Positions 17,719-25,143 of a stretch of DNA of 58,470 bases are shown here, piece after piece (within the stretch, counting starts at the first letter, position 1; each line of letters opens with the position of its first letter). The notes beneath the pieces are model-generated. The model was not told the DNA's origin, did not search any database, and saw only the letters and a list, made by a program, of their open reading frames with translations. The stretch lies in NCBI RefSeq assembly GCF_004348265.1, contig NZ_SMNT01000024.1:1-58470 (forward strand), written 5' to 3'. The stretch is from Methylobacterium segetis (GTDB lineage: Bacteria > Pseudomonadota > Alphaproteobacteria > Rhizobiales > Beijerinckiaceae). Both the position numbers and the translations under genes were made by a program.

Positions 17719-18333
17719 ATGATGAGCAACGACATGGAGCATGACGGCCGGCACGAGGACGCGAACCGGAACGCGGAGCAGGCACCCGAGACCGGCCTCG
17801 AGGGGCAGGCCCCGGAGGCGCAGGCCAGTGCGGATGCGGTCGCCGGAATCATCGCCGAGCGGGACGAGCTGAAGGACCGCGTCCTGCGCACGCTCGCCGA
17901 AATGGAGAACCTGCGCCGCCGGACCGAGCGCGAGGTGGCCGATGCCCGCACCTACGCGGTGACGAACTTCGCCCGCGACATGCTGAACGTCGCCGACAAC
18001 GTCCGCCGCGCCATCGAGAGCGTGCCGGCCGAGGCGCGCGCGGCTGCGGAGGGCGCCCTCAAGAGCCTCCTCGACGGCATCGAGCTGACCGAGCGCGACC
18101 TCGCCAAGACCCTGGAGCGGCACGGCGTGAAGATCGTCGATCCGCAAGGCCAGCGCTTCGATCCGAACCGGCACCAGGCCATGTTCGAGGTGCCGAACGC
18201 CGAGGTGCCGGCGGGCACCGTGGTGCAGGTGGTCCAGTCCGGCTACGTCATCGGCGAACGCGTGCTGCGTCCCGCCCTCGTCGGCGTGGCCAAGGGCGGG
18301 CCGAAGCCGGCTCCGGCGCCCGACGCGGCCTGA
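17719..18333 (+). CDS. grpE: nucleotide exchange factor GrpE
   Basis: A 204-residue co-chaperone that releases ADP from DnaK. The N-terminal 45 residues are acidic and disordered. A long coiled coil ([26 protein letters not shown]) and a central helix region follow, then the C-terminal beta domain with [24 protein letters not shown] and [19 protein letters not shown], which are diagnostic. Two ATGs (17719 and 17722) are possible. dnaK, dnaJ and hrcA are not adjacent in this window, so grpE is separated from its usual partners here. Confidence 0.96.
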   Translation: MMSNDMEHDGRHEDANRNAEQAPETGLEGQAPEAQASADAVAGIIAERDELKDRVLRTLAEMENLRRRTEREVADARTYAVTNFARDMLNVADNVRRAIESVPAEARAAAEGALKSLLDGIELTERDLAKTLERHGVKIVDPQGQRFDPNRHQAMFEVPNAEVPAGTVVQVVQSGYVIGERVLRPALVGVAKGGPKPAPAPDAA

Positions 18334-18335
18334 GG

Positions 18336-18353
18336 CTGCCTCAATCGAGGCAG
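18336..18353. terminator. short hairpin between convergent grpE and the PLA2-like gene
   Basis: CTGCCTC and GAGGCAG pair perfectly around AATC just after the grpE stop; no T-run follows. The sequence CTCAATCGAGGCA occurs twice in tandem here, the second copy running into the end of the converging gene. It may end both transcripts weakly. Confidence 0.35.
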
Positions 18354-18355
18354 GC

Positions 18356-18790
18356 TCAATCGAGGCACGGCAGCAGCATCGCCGCGTCCGAGACGAACTT
18401 CGCCTTGTCGCGTAGCGCCCGCGGCACGGCCGGGTTGCGGGCCACGAGCCCGGCCTCCGCGTGCAACCGGTCGTGGCAGGCGCAACGCGCAATGTCGCCG
18501 GGCGGCGGCGTGCAGGCATCGTGATGCATGCAGGCGACGTCGAGGGCGTCGACCGGCGGGTAGGCCGGGCCGCGATTGCCGGGGCCGCAATAATTGCCGT
18601 GGATGAGGAGCGCACCGCGGCCGGGATCGATCCGCGGCAGGTCCTGGCCGATGGCCGGGCCGGCGATCGCCAGCGCGAGGCCGAGCGAGAGGGCCGCCGC
18701 GGTGCCGATCCGGCATCCCCGCAGGCGGGCGGGCGTCGAGACGGGCAAGGCTGGTCCTTCCGTGTCCGGAAACGCCCCTCCGCCGCTCAA
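18356..18790 (-). CDS. secreted phospholipase A2-like protein
   Basis: A 144-residue exported protein. The signal peptide hydrophobic core is GTAAALSLGLALAIAGPAIGQ. The mature part has the prokaryotic PLA2-like core: HGNYCGPGN (calcium-loop-like), then DVACMHHDAC, whose HD pair is the catalytic His-Asp of the family, and CACHDRL. Conserved cysteines would form the family disulfides. It could hydrolyse phospholipids in the periplasm or outside, but small bacterial proteins with this motif are mostly uncharacterised. The start is a TTG at 18790 backed by GGAAGG at 8-nt spacing; there is no ATG or GTG before the signal peptide. Confidence 0.7.
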   Translation of the reverse strand: MSGGGAFPDTEGPALPVSTPARLRGCRIGTAAALSLGLALAIAGPAIGQDLPRIDPGRGALLIHGNYCGPGNRGPAYPPVDALDVACMHHDACTPPPGDIARCACHDRLHAEAGLVARNPAVPRALRDKAKFVSDAAMLLPCLD

Positions 18791-18846
18791 GATGGGAGCC
18801 TTCCGCGCTGCGGCAAGGCTCAGCTTCGCTCCAGAGTTGTGCGAAT

Positions 18847-19599
18847 CTACCAGCGATAGTTGAGGCCGGCGCGGACGACCGCGAAGCCCGGATCCGTGCG
18901 GCCAATGCCGTAATAGGCCGGCACGCCCGCATCGTAGACGGTCGCGGAATTCGCCCAGCTGCGGCGCAGATTGACGTAGAGCGCCTCGATCTTGGCCGAC
19001 CAGCGATCGGTGAAGGCGTATTCCAGGCCGCCACCCACCGCGTAGCCGATCCGGCTCGAATCCGGCAGCGTCCCGGTATAGGCGCCGGCATAGCGGGAGC
19101 GCCCGCCCCCGCCATAGGCGAAGCCGCCGGTGCCGTAGATCAGCACCCGGTCGAAGGCGTAGCCGACGCGCCCGCGCACCGTGCCGACATAGTCGAGGTT
19201 CGGCGCCACGCTGTCATAGGGCGTCGTGCCGAGATAGGCCGCGTCGGCCTTGGCGAAGGCGGTCCCCTGGAAATCGGTCTCCAGGCCGAGCACGAGGCCG
19301 GACCCTGGGCTCACCTGATAGGTGTAGCCCGCCTGCACGCCGCCGAGGAAGCCGCCGCGGTCCCGGCTCGACTGCGTGACCGTGCCGGAGGTGGCGTCCT
19401 GAAAGGCCGAGGGCGCGCCGCGGAAGCCGTAGCCCGCATTCACGCCGAGGTAGAAGCCCGTCCAGGTAAAGGCGGGCGGGATCGGCAGGGCCGGCGGCGG
19501 CGCCTCCCGGCGGGGCAGGTCGGCGGCGGCGGCCCCGGTCAGGCTCGCGGGCAGCAGCACGGCGAGGCTCAGGCAGGCGGCCGGAAGCGTTCTCGGCAT
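18847..19599 (-). CDS. outer-membrane beta-barrel porin (Omp25/31-like)
   Basis: A 250-residue protein with a cleavable signal peptide (cut near ...GAAAA/DLP), a Pro-rich linker and an eight-stranded barrel pattern. FTWTGFYLGVNAGYGF at the start of the barrel and GTVRGRVGYAFDRVLIYGTGGFAYGG are hallmarks of the Omp25/Omp31 family of alphaproteobacteria. It ends in an aromatic residue (GLNYRW), the usual Bam recognition signal. It is a structural or porin-like outer-membrane protein. It stands alone on the minus strand, 57 bp from the PLA2-like gene. Confidence 0.9.
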   Translation of the reverse strand: MPRTLPAACLSLAVLLPASLTGAAAADLPRREAPPPALPIPPAFTWTGFYLGVNAGYGFRGAPSAFQDATSGTVTQSSRDRGGFLGGVQAGYTYQVSPGSGLVLGLETDFQGTAFAKADAAYLGTTPYDSVAPNLDYVGTVRGRVGYAFDRVLIYGTGGFAYGGGGRSRYAGAYTGTLPDSSRIGYAVGGGLEYAFTDRWSAKIEALYVNLRRSWANSATVYDAGVPAYYGIGRTDPGFAVVRAGLNYRW

Positions 19600-19636
19600 C
19601 GGATTGTCTCGTCTTGGGGAGGCTGGAAGGCCGTTC

Positions 19637-19780
19637 TCAGAGCGCCAGCGTCAGCAGGGCGATGATGGCGACGGCGAGGATCAGGCAGATCGCGAGGTCG
19701 AGCACCCGGGCGCCGCCGCAGGTGTCGGATTCCTCGCTTCGACACAGGGTCGGGATGGCGGAGGCGGCTTGGTCGATCAC
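19637..19780 (-). CDS. small single-pass membrane protein (47 aa)
   Basis: A GTG start at 19780 overlaps the TGA of the upstream gene (GTGA), and the 47-residue product ends in a strong membrane helix (LDLAICLILAVAIIALLTLAL). The N-terminal half carries two cysteines (TLCRSEESDTCGG). The stop/start overlap and the sharp hydrophobic segment support a real gene. Function unknown; its pairing with the 102-aa gene upstream suggests they work together. Confidence 0.5.
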   Translation of the reverse strand: MIDQAASAIPTLCRSEESDTCGGARVLDLAICLILAVAIIALLTLAL

Positions 19781-20085
19781 GGGCGCTGCCGGGGTTCGAG
19801 GGTCGCGAGGATCACCCCGCCGGGGCGGAGGCCGCGGGAAGGTGCCGCCGCCCCGCGCGAGGGGGTTGGCGGGGCGGCGGTCTGCATCGTCCCCGAGCGG
19901 CCGGCGCGGTGGACCTGATCCGCGAGACCGATTCCGAGGACGGGCAGGGCGAGTGCGGCGAGGCAGAACAGGCCGCGACGAAGGGGGGCGAGGCCGAAGA
20001 CCGGGGCGAGTGGCGAGCGGCTGGGCGCCGCCAGGATGATCGGCGGTTGCGCTGCGGCTTCGAGGCGGGTCCGGTTCGTGTTCAT
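19777..20085 (-). CDS. small membrane protein (102 aa), unknown
   Basis: A 102-residue protein beginning MNTNRTRLEAAAQPPIIL, with one hydrophobic segment (GLFCLAALALPVLGIGLADQV) in the middle and a Pro/Arg-rich C-terminal part. It is the first of two small leftward genes with a 4-nt overlap. Its upstream region (20098-20203) holds GTGGGA dyads and is shared with the divergent DUF6502-type gene. No family recognised. Confidence 0.5.
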   Translation of the reverse strand: MNTNRTRLEAAAQPPIILAAPSRSPLAPVFGLAPLRRGLFCLAALALPVLGIGLADQVHRAGRSGTMQTAAPPTPSRGAAAPSRGLRPGGVILATLEPRQRP

Positions 20086-20097
20086 CGGCTCTCGTCC

Positions 20098-20203
20098 GTG
20101 GGAAAATTGACCACACCGTGAAGTTACGTGTGCAAAATTCCCACGTCAACGCGAAAACGCGCCGGTCAGGTGCGCGACCGCACTCTGTGGGATTGCGTCC
20201 CAC
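20098..20203. promoter_or_regulatory. array of GTGGGA/TCCCAC inverted repeats in a divergent promoter
   Basis: Between divergent genes starting at 20085 (-) and 20227 (+) lie GTGGGAAAATTG at 20098-20109 and CAAAATTCCCAC at 20133-20144. They flank a nested CACAC/GTGTG pair (20112-20116, 20128-20132). A compact perfect dyad GTGGGA-TTGCG-TCCCAC follows at 20187-20203, only 23 bp before the DUF6502-type start. Repeated half-sites of the same sequence indicate a dimeric regulator, possibly the product of the adjacent gene. Confidence 0.5.
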
Positions 20204-20226
20204 GGATGGTCCCGTAAGCTGGAGGC

Positions 20227-21066
20227 ATGAGCGAGATCGTCCCGACGTCGCCCGAGGGCGCGAGTCTGCACGCGCCCGTGGCGCGCCTGCTGCGCCCGCT
20301 GGTGCGCCTGTTCGTGGCGCGGGGCATCACCTTTCCGGCCCTGACGAACCTGCTGCGCGAGCTCTACGTGAACGTGGCGGAGTACGATTTCGCGCTTCCC
20401 GGCAAGGAACAGACGGATAGCCGCGTCAGCCTGCTCACCGGCATCCATCGCAAGGAGGTGCGGCGCCTGCGGGGTGCGGGCGCGCCGGTGAGTGCGGTGC
20501 CGGTCGCGGTTTCGCGCACGAGCCGGATCGTCGCCCGCTGGCTCGCCGACCCGACCTTCACTGACCGGGCCGGTCGGCCGCTTCCGCTCCCTCGCGCGGC
20601 CGAAGGGGCGGCCCCCTCCTTCGAAGGGCTCGTTGCGGGCGTGACCCGGGATCTGCGCCCCCGCGCGGTGCTCGACGAGTGGCTGGACCGCGGGCTCGCC
20701 ACGGTGGACGGGGAGGGCCGGATCGTTCTCGCCGAGAGCGCCTACGTGCCCAAGGGGGGCGGCGAGCCGCAACTCTACTATTTCGGCCGCAACCTGCACG
20801 ACCATATCGCGGCGAGCGTGGCCAACATCGTCGGTGAGGCGCCGCGCTTCCTGGAGCGGGCGGTGCATTACGACGGGCTCTCGGAGGAGTTGGCCAAGCG
20901 CCTCGAGGCGCGGGCCCGCGAGATCGCGATGGAGGCCCTGCAGCAGGCGAACCGCGAGGCGCATGCCGCCTGCGAGACCGATCCCGGCGGCAGCCACCGC
21001 TGGAATTTCGGCCTCTACGTCTATGCCGAGGATGTCCCGGTCGCCGCCTCGGGCGAAACGGCGTGA
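20227..21066 (+). CDS. DUF6502-family protein, probable DNA-binding regulator
   Basis: A 279-residue soluble protein. The N-terminal 80 residues (VRLFVARGITFPALTNLLRELYVNVAEYDF, then TDSRVSLLTGIHRKEVRRLRG) look like a winged-helix or helix-turn-helix unit and match what I know of DUF6502 proteins. A middle linker is followed by a mostly helical C-terminal half (EALQQANREAHAACE). There are no membrane segments. GGAGG lies upstream of the ATG. Its stop overlaps the start of the next gene (GTGA), so the two are translationally coupled. Family function is unknown; a regulatory role is my inference. Confidence 0.7.
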   Translation: MSEIVPTSPEGASLHAPVARLLRPLVRLFVARGITFPALTNLLRELYVNVAEYDFALPGKEQTDSRVSLLTGIHRKEVRRLRGAGAPVSAVPVAVSRTSRIVARWLADPTFTDRAGRPLPLPRAAEGAAPSFEGLVAGVTRDLRPRAVLDEWLDRGLATVDGEGRIVLAESAYVPKGGGEPQLYYFGRNLHDHIAASVANIVGEAPRFLERAVHYDGLSEELAKRLEARAREIAMEALQQANREAHAACETDPGGSHRWNFGLYVYAEDVPVAASGETA

Positions 21067-22427
21067 GAGCGCCCCGCATGCGCGCGCCCGCTCACTCGCG
21101 ACGTGGATTCCTGCGCCTCGCCGCGGGGCTCGGCGCCCTCTGGCTGCCCGGCCCGCGTCGCGGGCAGGCGGCGCCCGACGCACCGATCCGCGACCAGGGC
21201 ATCGGCGGGACCGGCGCCCGACCCGGGGACGGGGAGGGCGGCGGCCTCGAGGGCGACCGCGGGATCGGCGGCACCGGCGTCATCGGCACGATCCGCCGGT
21301 TCGGCTCGATCATCGTGAACGACCTGCGCATCGCCTACCCGGCGGATGTCGCGGTCCGCATCGACGGGGCGGCGGCGAAGGCCGCGGACCTCAGGATCGG
21401 CCACGTGGTGCGCGTCGTCGCCCGGGGGGCGGACGGCCGCCTCTCCACGGGCCGCATCGACGTGACGAGCGAGGTGGTCGGCCCGGTCGAGGCGCTCACC
21501 AAGGGCGGCTTGGCCGTGCTGGGGCAAGCCGTCTCGACGGCCGGTCTCGGTACCGATTGGCGCAAGCCCTGGCCGGCCGGGCTCAAGGTCGGCGACCGCG
21601 TCGCCGTGAGCGGGCTGCGGCGTCCGGACGGGACGATCGTGGCGAGTCTCGTCGAGCCGCGGACGGGCGGCGCCGCTCGGGTCGCCGGCCCGGTGCGGAG
21701 GGACAAGGACGGGACGCCGGTGATCGGCCGGCTGCGCCTCGCCTCCCTCGATCCCGGTCTCGTCGGCCGCCGCGTCTCGGTCACGGGCGAGCCGGGTCCC
21801 TCCGGGCTCACGGTCGCGAGCGTCGAGGAGGCGGGGGTGAACCTCGGCCCCGACCTGCGGCGGGTCTCGATCGAGGCCTATATCGGTCGCCGCGGCGACC
21901 GGCTCGCCCTCGGCTCCGGCATCGACGTGGCGGGGTCCCCGAGCGCCGCGGTGCCGCGCCGGGGCAGCGTACGGGCCGTCCTGACCACGGACATCGCCCG
22001 CGACGGCCGACTCACGGTCGAGCGCCTTCGCGTCGACGAGCGCGCCGCGCCCGCTCCCGCGCCCGAGCGGCAGCCGGGTGCGCCGGGGCGTCTCGATCGC
22101 CTGCCCGACCGGCTCGACCTCCGGAACGGCCTTCCCGGACACGGGGGGCCGGACGGGTTCGGCCGCTCCGGGAGCGGTCCGGGCGGTCCCGGCAATTTCG
22201 GCGGCGGTGCCGGATCGCGCGGGCTCGACATCGATACGCGCCCGTTCCAGGGGGACCGGCCGGGCGGTCTCGGCGGCTTCGGGGCGGGGCCCGGCGGCGG
22301 GCCGGGAGGACTCGGCGGTGCGGGAGATGCGCTGCGCGGGGGCGGTCCGGCCGGTCTCGGCGGCCCGGGCGGATTGGGCGGGCCCGGCGGGCTCGGAGGT
22401 CCGGGCGGGTTCGGCGGGCGCCGCTGA
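21063..22427 (+). CDS. exported DUF5666-type protein with Gly-rich tail
   Basis: A 454-residue protein with a twin-arginine-like signal (SRRGFLRLAAGLGALWLPG). Two DQGIGGTG/DRGIGGTG repeats follow. Then come several tandem beta modules of the DUF5666 type (GTIRRFGSIIVNDLRIAYP; GRIDVTSEVVGPVEALTKGGLAVLGQ; VSVTGEP; VSIEAYIGRRGDRLALGSG). The last 90 residues are dominated by GGLGGPGG and GGFG repeats and look disordered. It starts at GTG 21063, overlapping the upstream stop; an ATG at 21078 is also possible. Location: periplasm or cell surface. Function unknown. Confidence 0.7.
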   Translation: MRAPRMRAPAHSRRGFLRLAAGLGALWLPGPRRGQAAPDAPIRDQGIGGTGARPGDGEGGGLEGDRGIGGTGVIGTIRRFGSIIVNDLRIAYPADVAVRIDGAAAKAADLRIGHVVRVVARGADGRLSTGRIDVTSEVVGPVEALTKGGLAVLGQAVSTAGLGTDWRKPWPAGLKVGDRVAVSGLRRPDGTIVASLVEPRTGGAARVAGPVRRDKDGTPVIGRLRLASLDPGLVGRRVSVTGEPGPSGLTVASVEEAGVNLGPDLRRVSIEAYIGRRGDRLALGSGIDVAGSPSAAVPRRGSVRAVLTTDIARDGRLTVERLRVDERAAPAPAPERQPGAPGRLDRLPDRLDLRNGLPGHGGPDGFGRSGSGPGGPGNFGGGAGSRGLDIDTRPFQGDRPGGLGGFGAGPGGGPGGLGGAGDALRGGGPAGLGGPGGLGGPGGLGGPGGFGGRR

Positions 22428-22445
22428 GCGGTACCCCGCCCTCCC

Positions 22446-23813
22446 TCAGGTCAGCATGTAGGTGAGCAGCGAGCGGAGCTGCGCCGGCTTGATCGGCTTG
22501 TGCACGAGTTCCGCGCCGATGCCCGCCACCTCGCACTCGATCTCGGGCGAGTAATCCGCCGTGGTGACGATCACGGGCAGCGCCGCCTGGGCGATGTTCC
22601 GGAGGTAGGCCGCGACATCGAGGCCGCAGGCACCCTCGTCGAGGTGATAGTCGAGGATGAGGAGGTCGGGCGCGACCGTCCCGGCGGCCACGCCCGCCGC
22701 GACGCCGGCCAAGTCGCGATAGGCGCTGACCTCGGCATCCCAGTTCCGCAGCAGGCGCTGGAGCGCGTCCGCCGTCGACTGGTCGTTCTCGACGATGAGG
22801 ATGCGGGCGCCGGAGAGCCGCGTGGCGATGGGCACGGGGCGCGCCTGCTCGCCCGCCTCCTCCGTCCCGAGCGGCACGGTGAGGCTCATGCGGGTGCCGC
22901 GGCCGGGGCGGGAGGCGAGTTCGAGCGGGTGGCCCAGCGCCTGCGCCATGCGGCGCACGATCGAGAGGCCGAGGCCGAGGCCCGGCTCCTCGCCGCGGGT
23001 CACGCTCTCGCCGGCGGCCACGCCCTTGCCCCCGCCGCCGCGGTAGAATTCCTCGAAGACGAGGTCGCGCTCGCCCGCGTCGATGCCGCGGCCGGTATCG
23101 ACCACCTCGATCCGGCAGGCCTCGCCGCGGCGGCGGGCGGCGATCAGCACCCCGCCGCTCTCGCTGTAGCGGATCGCGTTCGAGACAAGGTTCTGCAGGA
23201 TGCGCTGCAGGAGCACCACGTCGCTCGTCACCACGAGGCCGGACCCGCGCACGGTCAGGCGCAGGCCCTTGCGCTCGGCGAAGGGCTTGAAGCTCGCCAC
23301 GAGCCCGCCGAACAGGTCGCGCAGGGCGACGGGCTTCAGCACGGGGCGGACGATGCCGGCATCGAGCTTCGAGATGTCGAGGAGGGTCTTGATCAGGTCC
23401 TCGATGGTCTGGAGACCGCGCTCGACCTGGCCCGCGATGGCGACCGCGTCCGGCGTCAGCGGAAGGTCGGTCAGGGCCGAGACCGAGAGGCGGGCCGCGT
23501 TGAGGGGCTGCAGGAGGTCGTGGCTCGCCGCCGCCAGGAAGCGGGTCTTCGAGCGGTTGGCGGTCTCCGCCTCCTCCTTGGCCGCTACCAGCGCCTCGTT
23601 CGAGCGTTCGAGCCGCCGCATCAGGCCCGTCAGCTCCTCGGTCCGCGAGCGGACGCGCCCCTCCAGCATGATCGCGGTCTGGAACAGGGAATAGGCGCCG
23701 CCCTGCTGGTCCATGCTGCGCTCGACATGGGCCATCAGCGCCGCGTTGATGCGCTCCAGCTTCTCGATGCGCCGCAGGAGCCCCTCGTCCGCGGCACCGG
23801 CCATCGCGATCAT
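22446..23813 (-). CDS. hybrid sensor histidine kinase / response regulator
   Basis: A 455-residue cytosolic kinase without membrane segments. An N-terminal coiled coil (residues 10-90) precedes the dimerisation domain with the phospho-acceptor in AASHDLLQPLNAARL (His98), the HATPase domain (NLVSNAIRYS; DTGRGID; GLGLGLSIVRRM) and a receiver with Asp388 (LLILDYHLDEG) and the conserved HKPIKP Lys. The ATG at 23813 overlaps the stop of the FIST gene (ATGA). The layout matches the ErcS'/NahK-type kinases that partner FIST proteins and control quinoprotein ethanol oxidation in pseudomonads, so it probably senses or regulates the dehydrogenase encoded next door. Confidence 0.88.
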   Translation of the reverse strand: MIAMAGAADEGLLRRIEKLERINAALMAHVERSMDQQGGAYSLFQTAIMLEGRVRSRTEELTGLMRRLERSNEALVAAKEEAETANRSKTRFLAAASHDLLQPLNAARLSVSALTDLPLTPDAVAIAGQVERGLQTIEDLIKTLLDISKLDAGIVRPVLKPVALRDLFGGLVASFKPFAERKGLRLTVRGSGLVVTSDVVLLQRILQNLVSNAIRYSESGGVLIAARRRGEACRIEVVDTGRGIDAGERDLVFEEFYRGGGGKGVAAGESVTRGEEPGLGLGLSIVRRMAQALGHPLELASRPGRGTRMSLTVPLGTEEAGEQARPVPIATRLSGARILIVENDQSTADALQRLLRNWDAEVSAYRDLAGVAAGVAAGTVAPDLLILDYHLDEGACGLDVAAYLRNIAQAALPVIVTTADYSPEIECEVAGIGAELVHKPIKPAQLRSLLTYMLT

Positions 23814-24979
23814 GGGAGAAGGGAGGCCGGCTCCGGCACGCAGCGGCCGATGGCGATGCCCGTGAAGGTCTGGTTGAGGTGCATCGAGCGGTACTGCTCG
23901 CCGTAGGTCTCGAAGCCGACGACGTTGTAGCGCCGGTAGAGGTCGGCGATGCCGTGACGAACCTGACGGCTCTCGGCGTCGAGGCGGCGCAGGATGCACT
24001 CGAAGCCGATCACGAGGTCGATGCCGCCGAGCGCCTCGTCGAGGCGGGACAGCTCGGCCCAGGTCGACGCCACGATGTCGCGCGGCTGGGCGAGGGTGAG
24101 CACCACCCCCTCGTCGATGGCGCAGAAGAAGCTCAGCGAGCCGTCCGCGTTCATGCGCCGGATCGAGCGGCAGAAATACTCGCCGCCGATCTTCACTGCG
24201 AGCGGATAGGCGGCGAAGCTCATCGGCGAGAGGCGCTCCGGGTCGAGCCCCACCGCCATCGCGTATTCGCGGGCCGCCGGCTCCGCGTTGAGCTCGTGGA
24301 CGATGCGCTTCTCGTCGTCAGAGGCCGTCACGACGAATTTGGTCCCGGTCGGCTCGAAATTGTCGCTCTTGAAGATCTGGACCGGGAATTCTGTCTCGAC
24401 GAGGATCACGACGGCGGCGTTGCGGTGGATCGAGCCGTCGTGCAGCAGCACCGTGTCGCGGAAGGTGAGGTCGTCGCCCGCCGAGCCGCCGACGAGGGGG
24501 ATCCCGTCGAGCGCCCAGCCGATCGCCGAGACCACCGTCTCCTCGGCGTTGGCGAGCCCATCGATCAGCGAGAGCGCGAAGCGGTGGTCGGGCGCCTCCT
24601 CGGTGCCGCCGGCCTCGAGGGTGCGACGGAGCGCCCGGACGGCGCCGGCCGTGCGCTCGACGTCGAGATGATCGATCGCGTCGAGGAGCGCCGAGACGAT
24701 GCGGAAGCCCGCGCGCGGAAAGGCGATCGCGACGAGGCCGCGATCGAGCCCGCCCGCGGGCGAGAAGCCTCCGGACATGGTGCAGCCGCTCACCGCCGTG
24801 CCCGGTAGACGCTCGCGGAAGGCCCGGTTCAACTCGTCCGGATCGTAATCGGGTGAGAAGAACGCCACGATCTGCACGGGGTCGGCGTCGCCGACGGCCT
24901 CGGCGATCTCGGCCACCGCCTCGCTCGCCCGCTCCGCCTCGGTCCACGCCGTCCGGATCCCGCACAGATGCGCGCGCAT
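23810..24979 (-). CDS. FIST-domain sensory protein
   Basis: A 389-residue soluble protein with FIST N and FIST C domains, small-molecule sensing modules found with signal-transduction proteins. Typical parts are VQIVAFFSPDYDPDELNRAF, GCTMSGGFSPAGG, FALSLIDGLANAEETVVSAIGWAL, PLVGGSAGDDLTF and, in FIST C, PLAVKIGGEYFCRSI and VIGFECILRRLDAE. The Cys in GFECILRR is a usual feature of the C-terminal domain. It is coupled to the histidine kinase by a 4-nt overlap, so it likely feeds a metabolite signal to the kinase. The start at 24979 was chosen by family length; a GTG at 24997 is the alternative. Confidence 0.85.
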   Translation of the reverse strand: MRAHLCGIRTAWTEAERASEAVAEIAEAVGDADPVQIVAFFSPDYDPDELNRAFRERLPGTAVSGCTMSGGFSPAGGLDRGLVAIAFPRAGFRIVSALLDAIDHLDVERTAGAVRALRRTLEAGGTEEAPDHRFALSLIDGLANAEETVVSAIGWALDGIPLVGGSAGDDLTFRDTVLLHDGSIHRNAAVVILVETEFPVQIFKSDNFEPTGTKFVVTASDDEKRIVHELNAEPAAREYAMAVGLDPERLSPMSFAAYPLAVKIGGEYFCRSIRRMNADGSLSFFCAIDEGVVLTLAQPRDIVASTWAELSRLDEALGGIDLVIGFECILRRLDAESRQVRHGIADLYRRYNVVGFETYGEQYRSMHLNQTFTGIAIGRCVPEPASLLP

Positions 24980-25143
24980 CTGCGTGCCCTGTCCCACGTC
25001 CCGCTCCCGTCGATCTGCCGGGCTCGTGGGCCCGTGTCTTTGACGTGAGTATGTCGGGCGCGATGGACCGGCGCAACTGGACACGTTCGCCCGGTTTCCG
25101 CGGCTCCGGACGGGCAGGAGGATTTCGGACGACCGGCGTTCGA

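Noticed and set aside
14701..18615. Minus-strand open frame of about 1300 codons opposite glnD and grpE
   Set aside because: It is antisense to two clear genes and has shadow composition (runs of Arg, Glu and Gly).
22340..22425. GGLGGPGG-encoding tandem DNA as a mobile or CRISPR-like repeat
   Set aside because: It is a low-complexity coding repeat in the tail of the DUF5666-type protein, in frame and without spacers.
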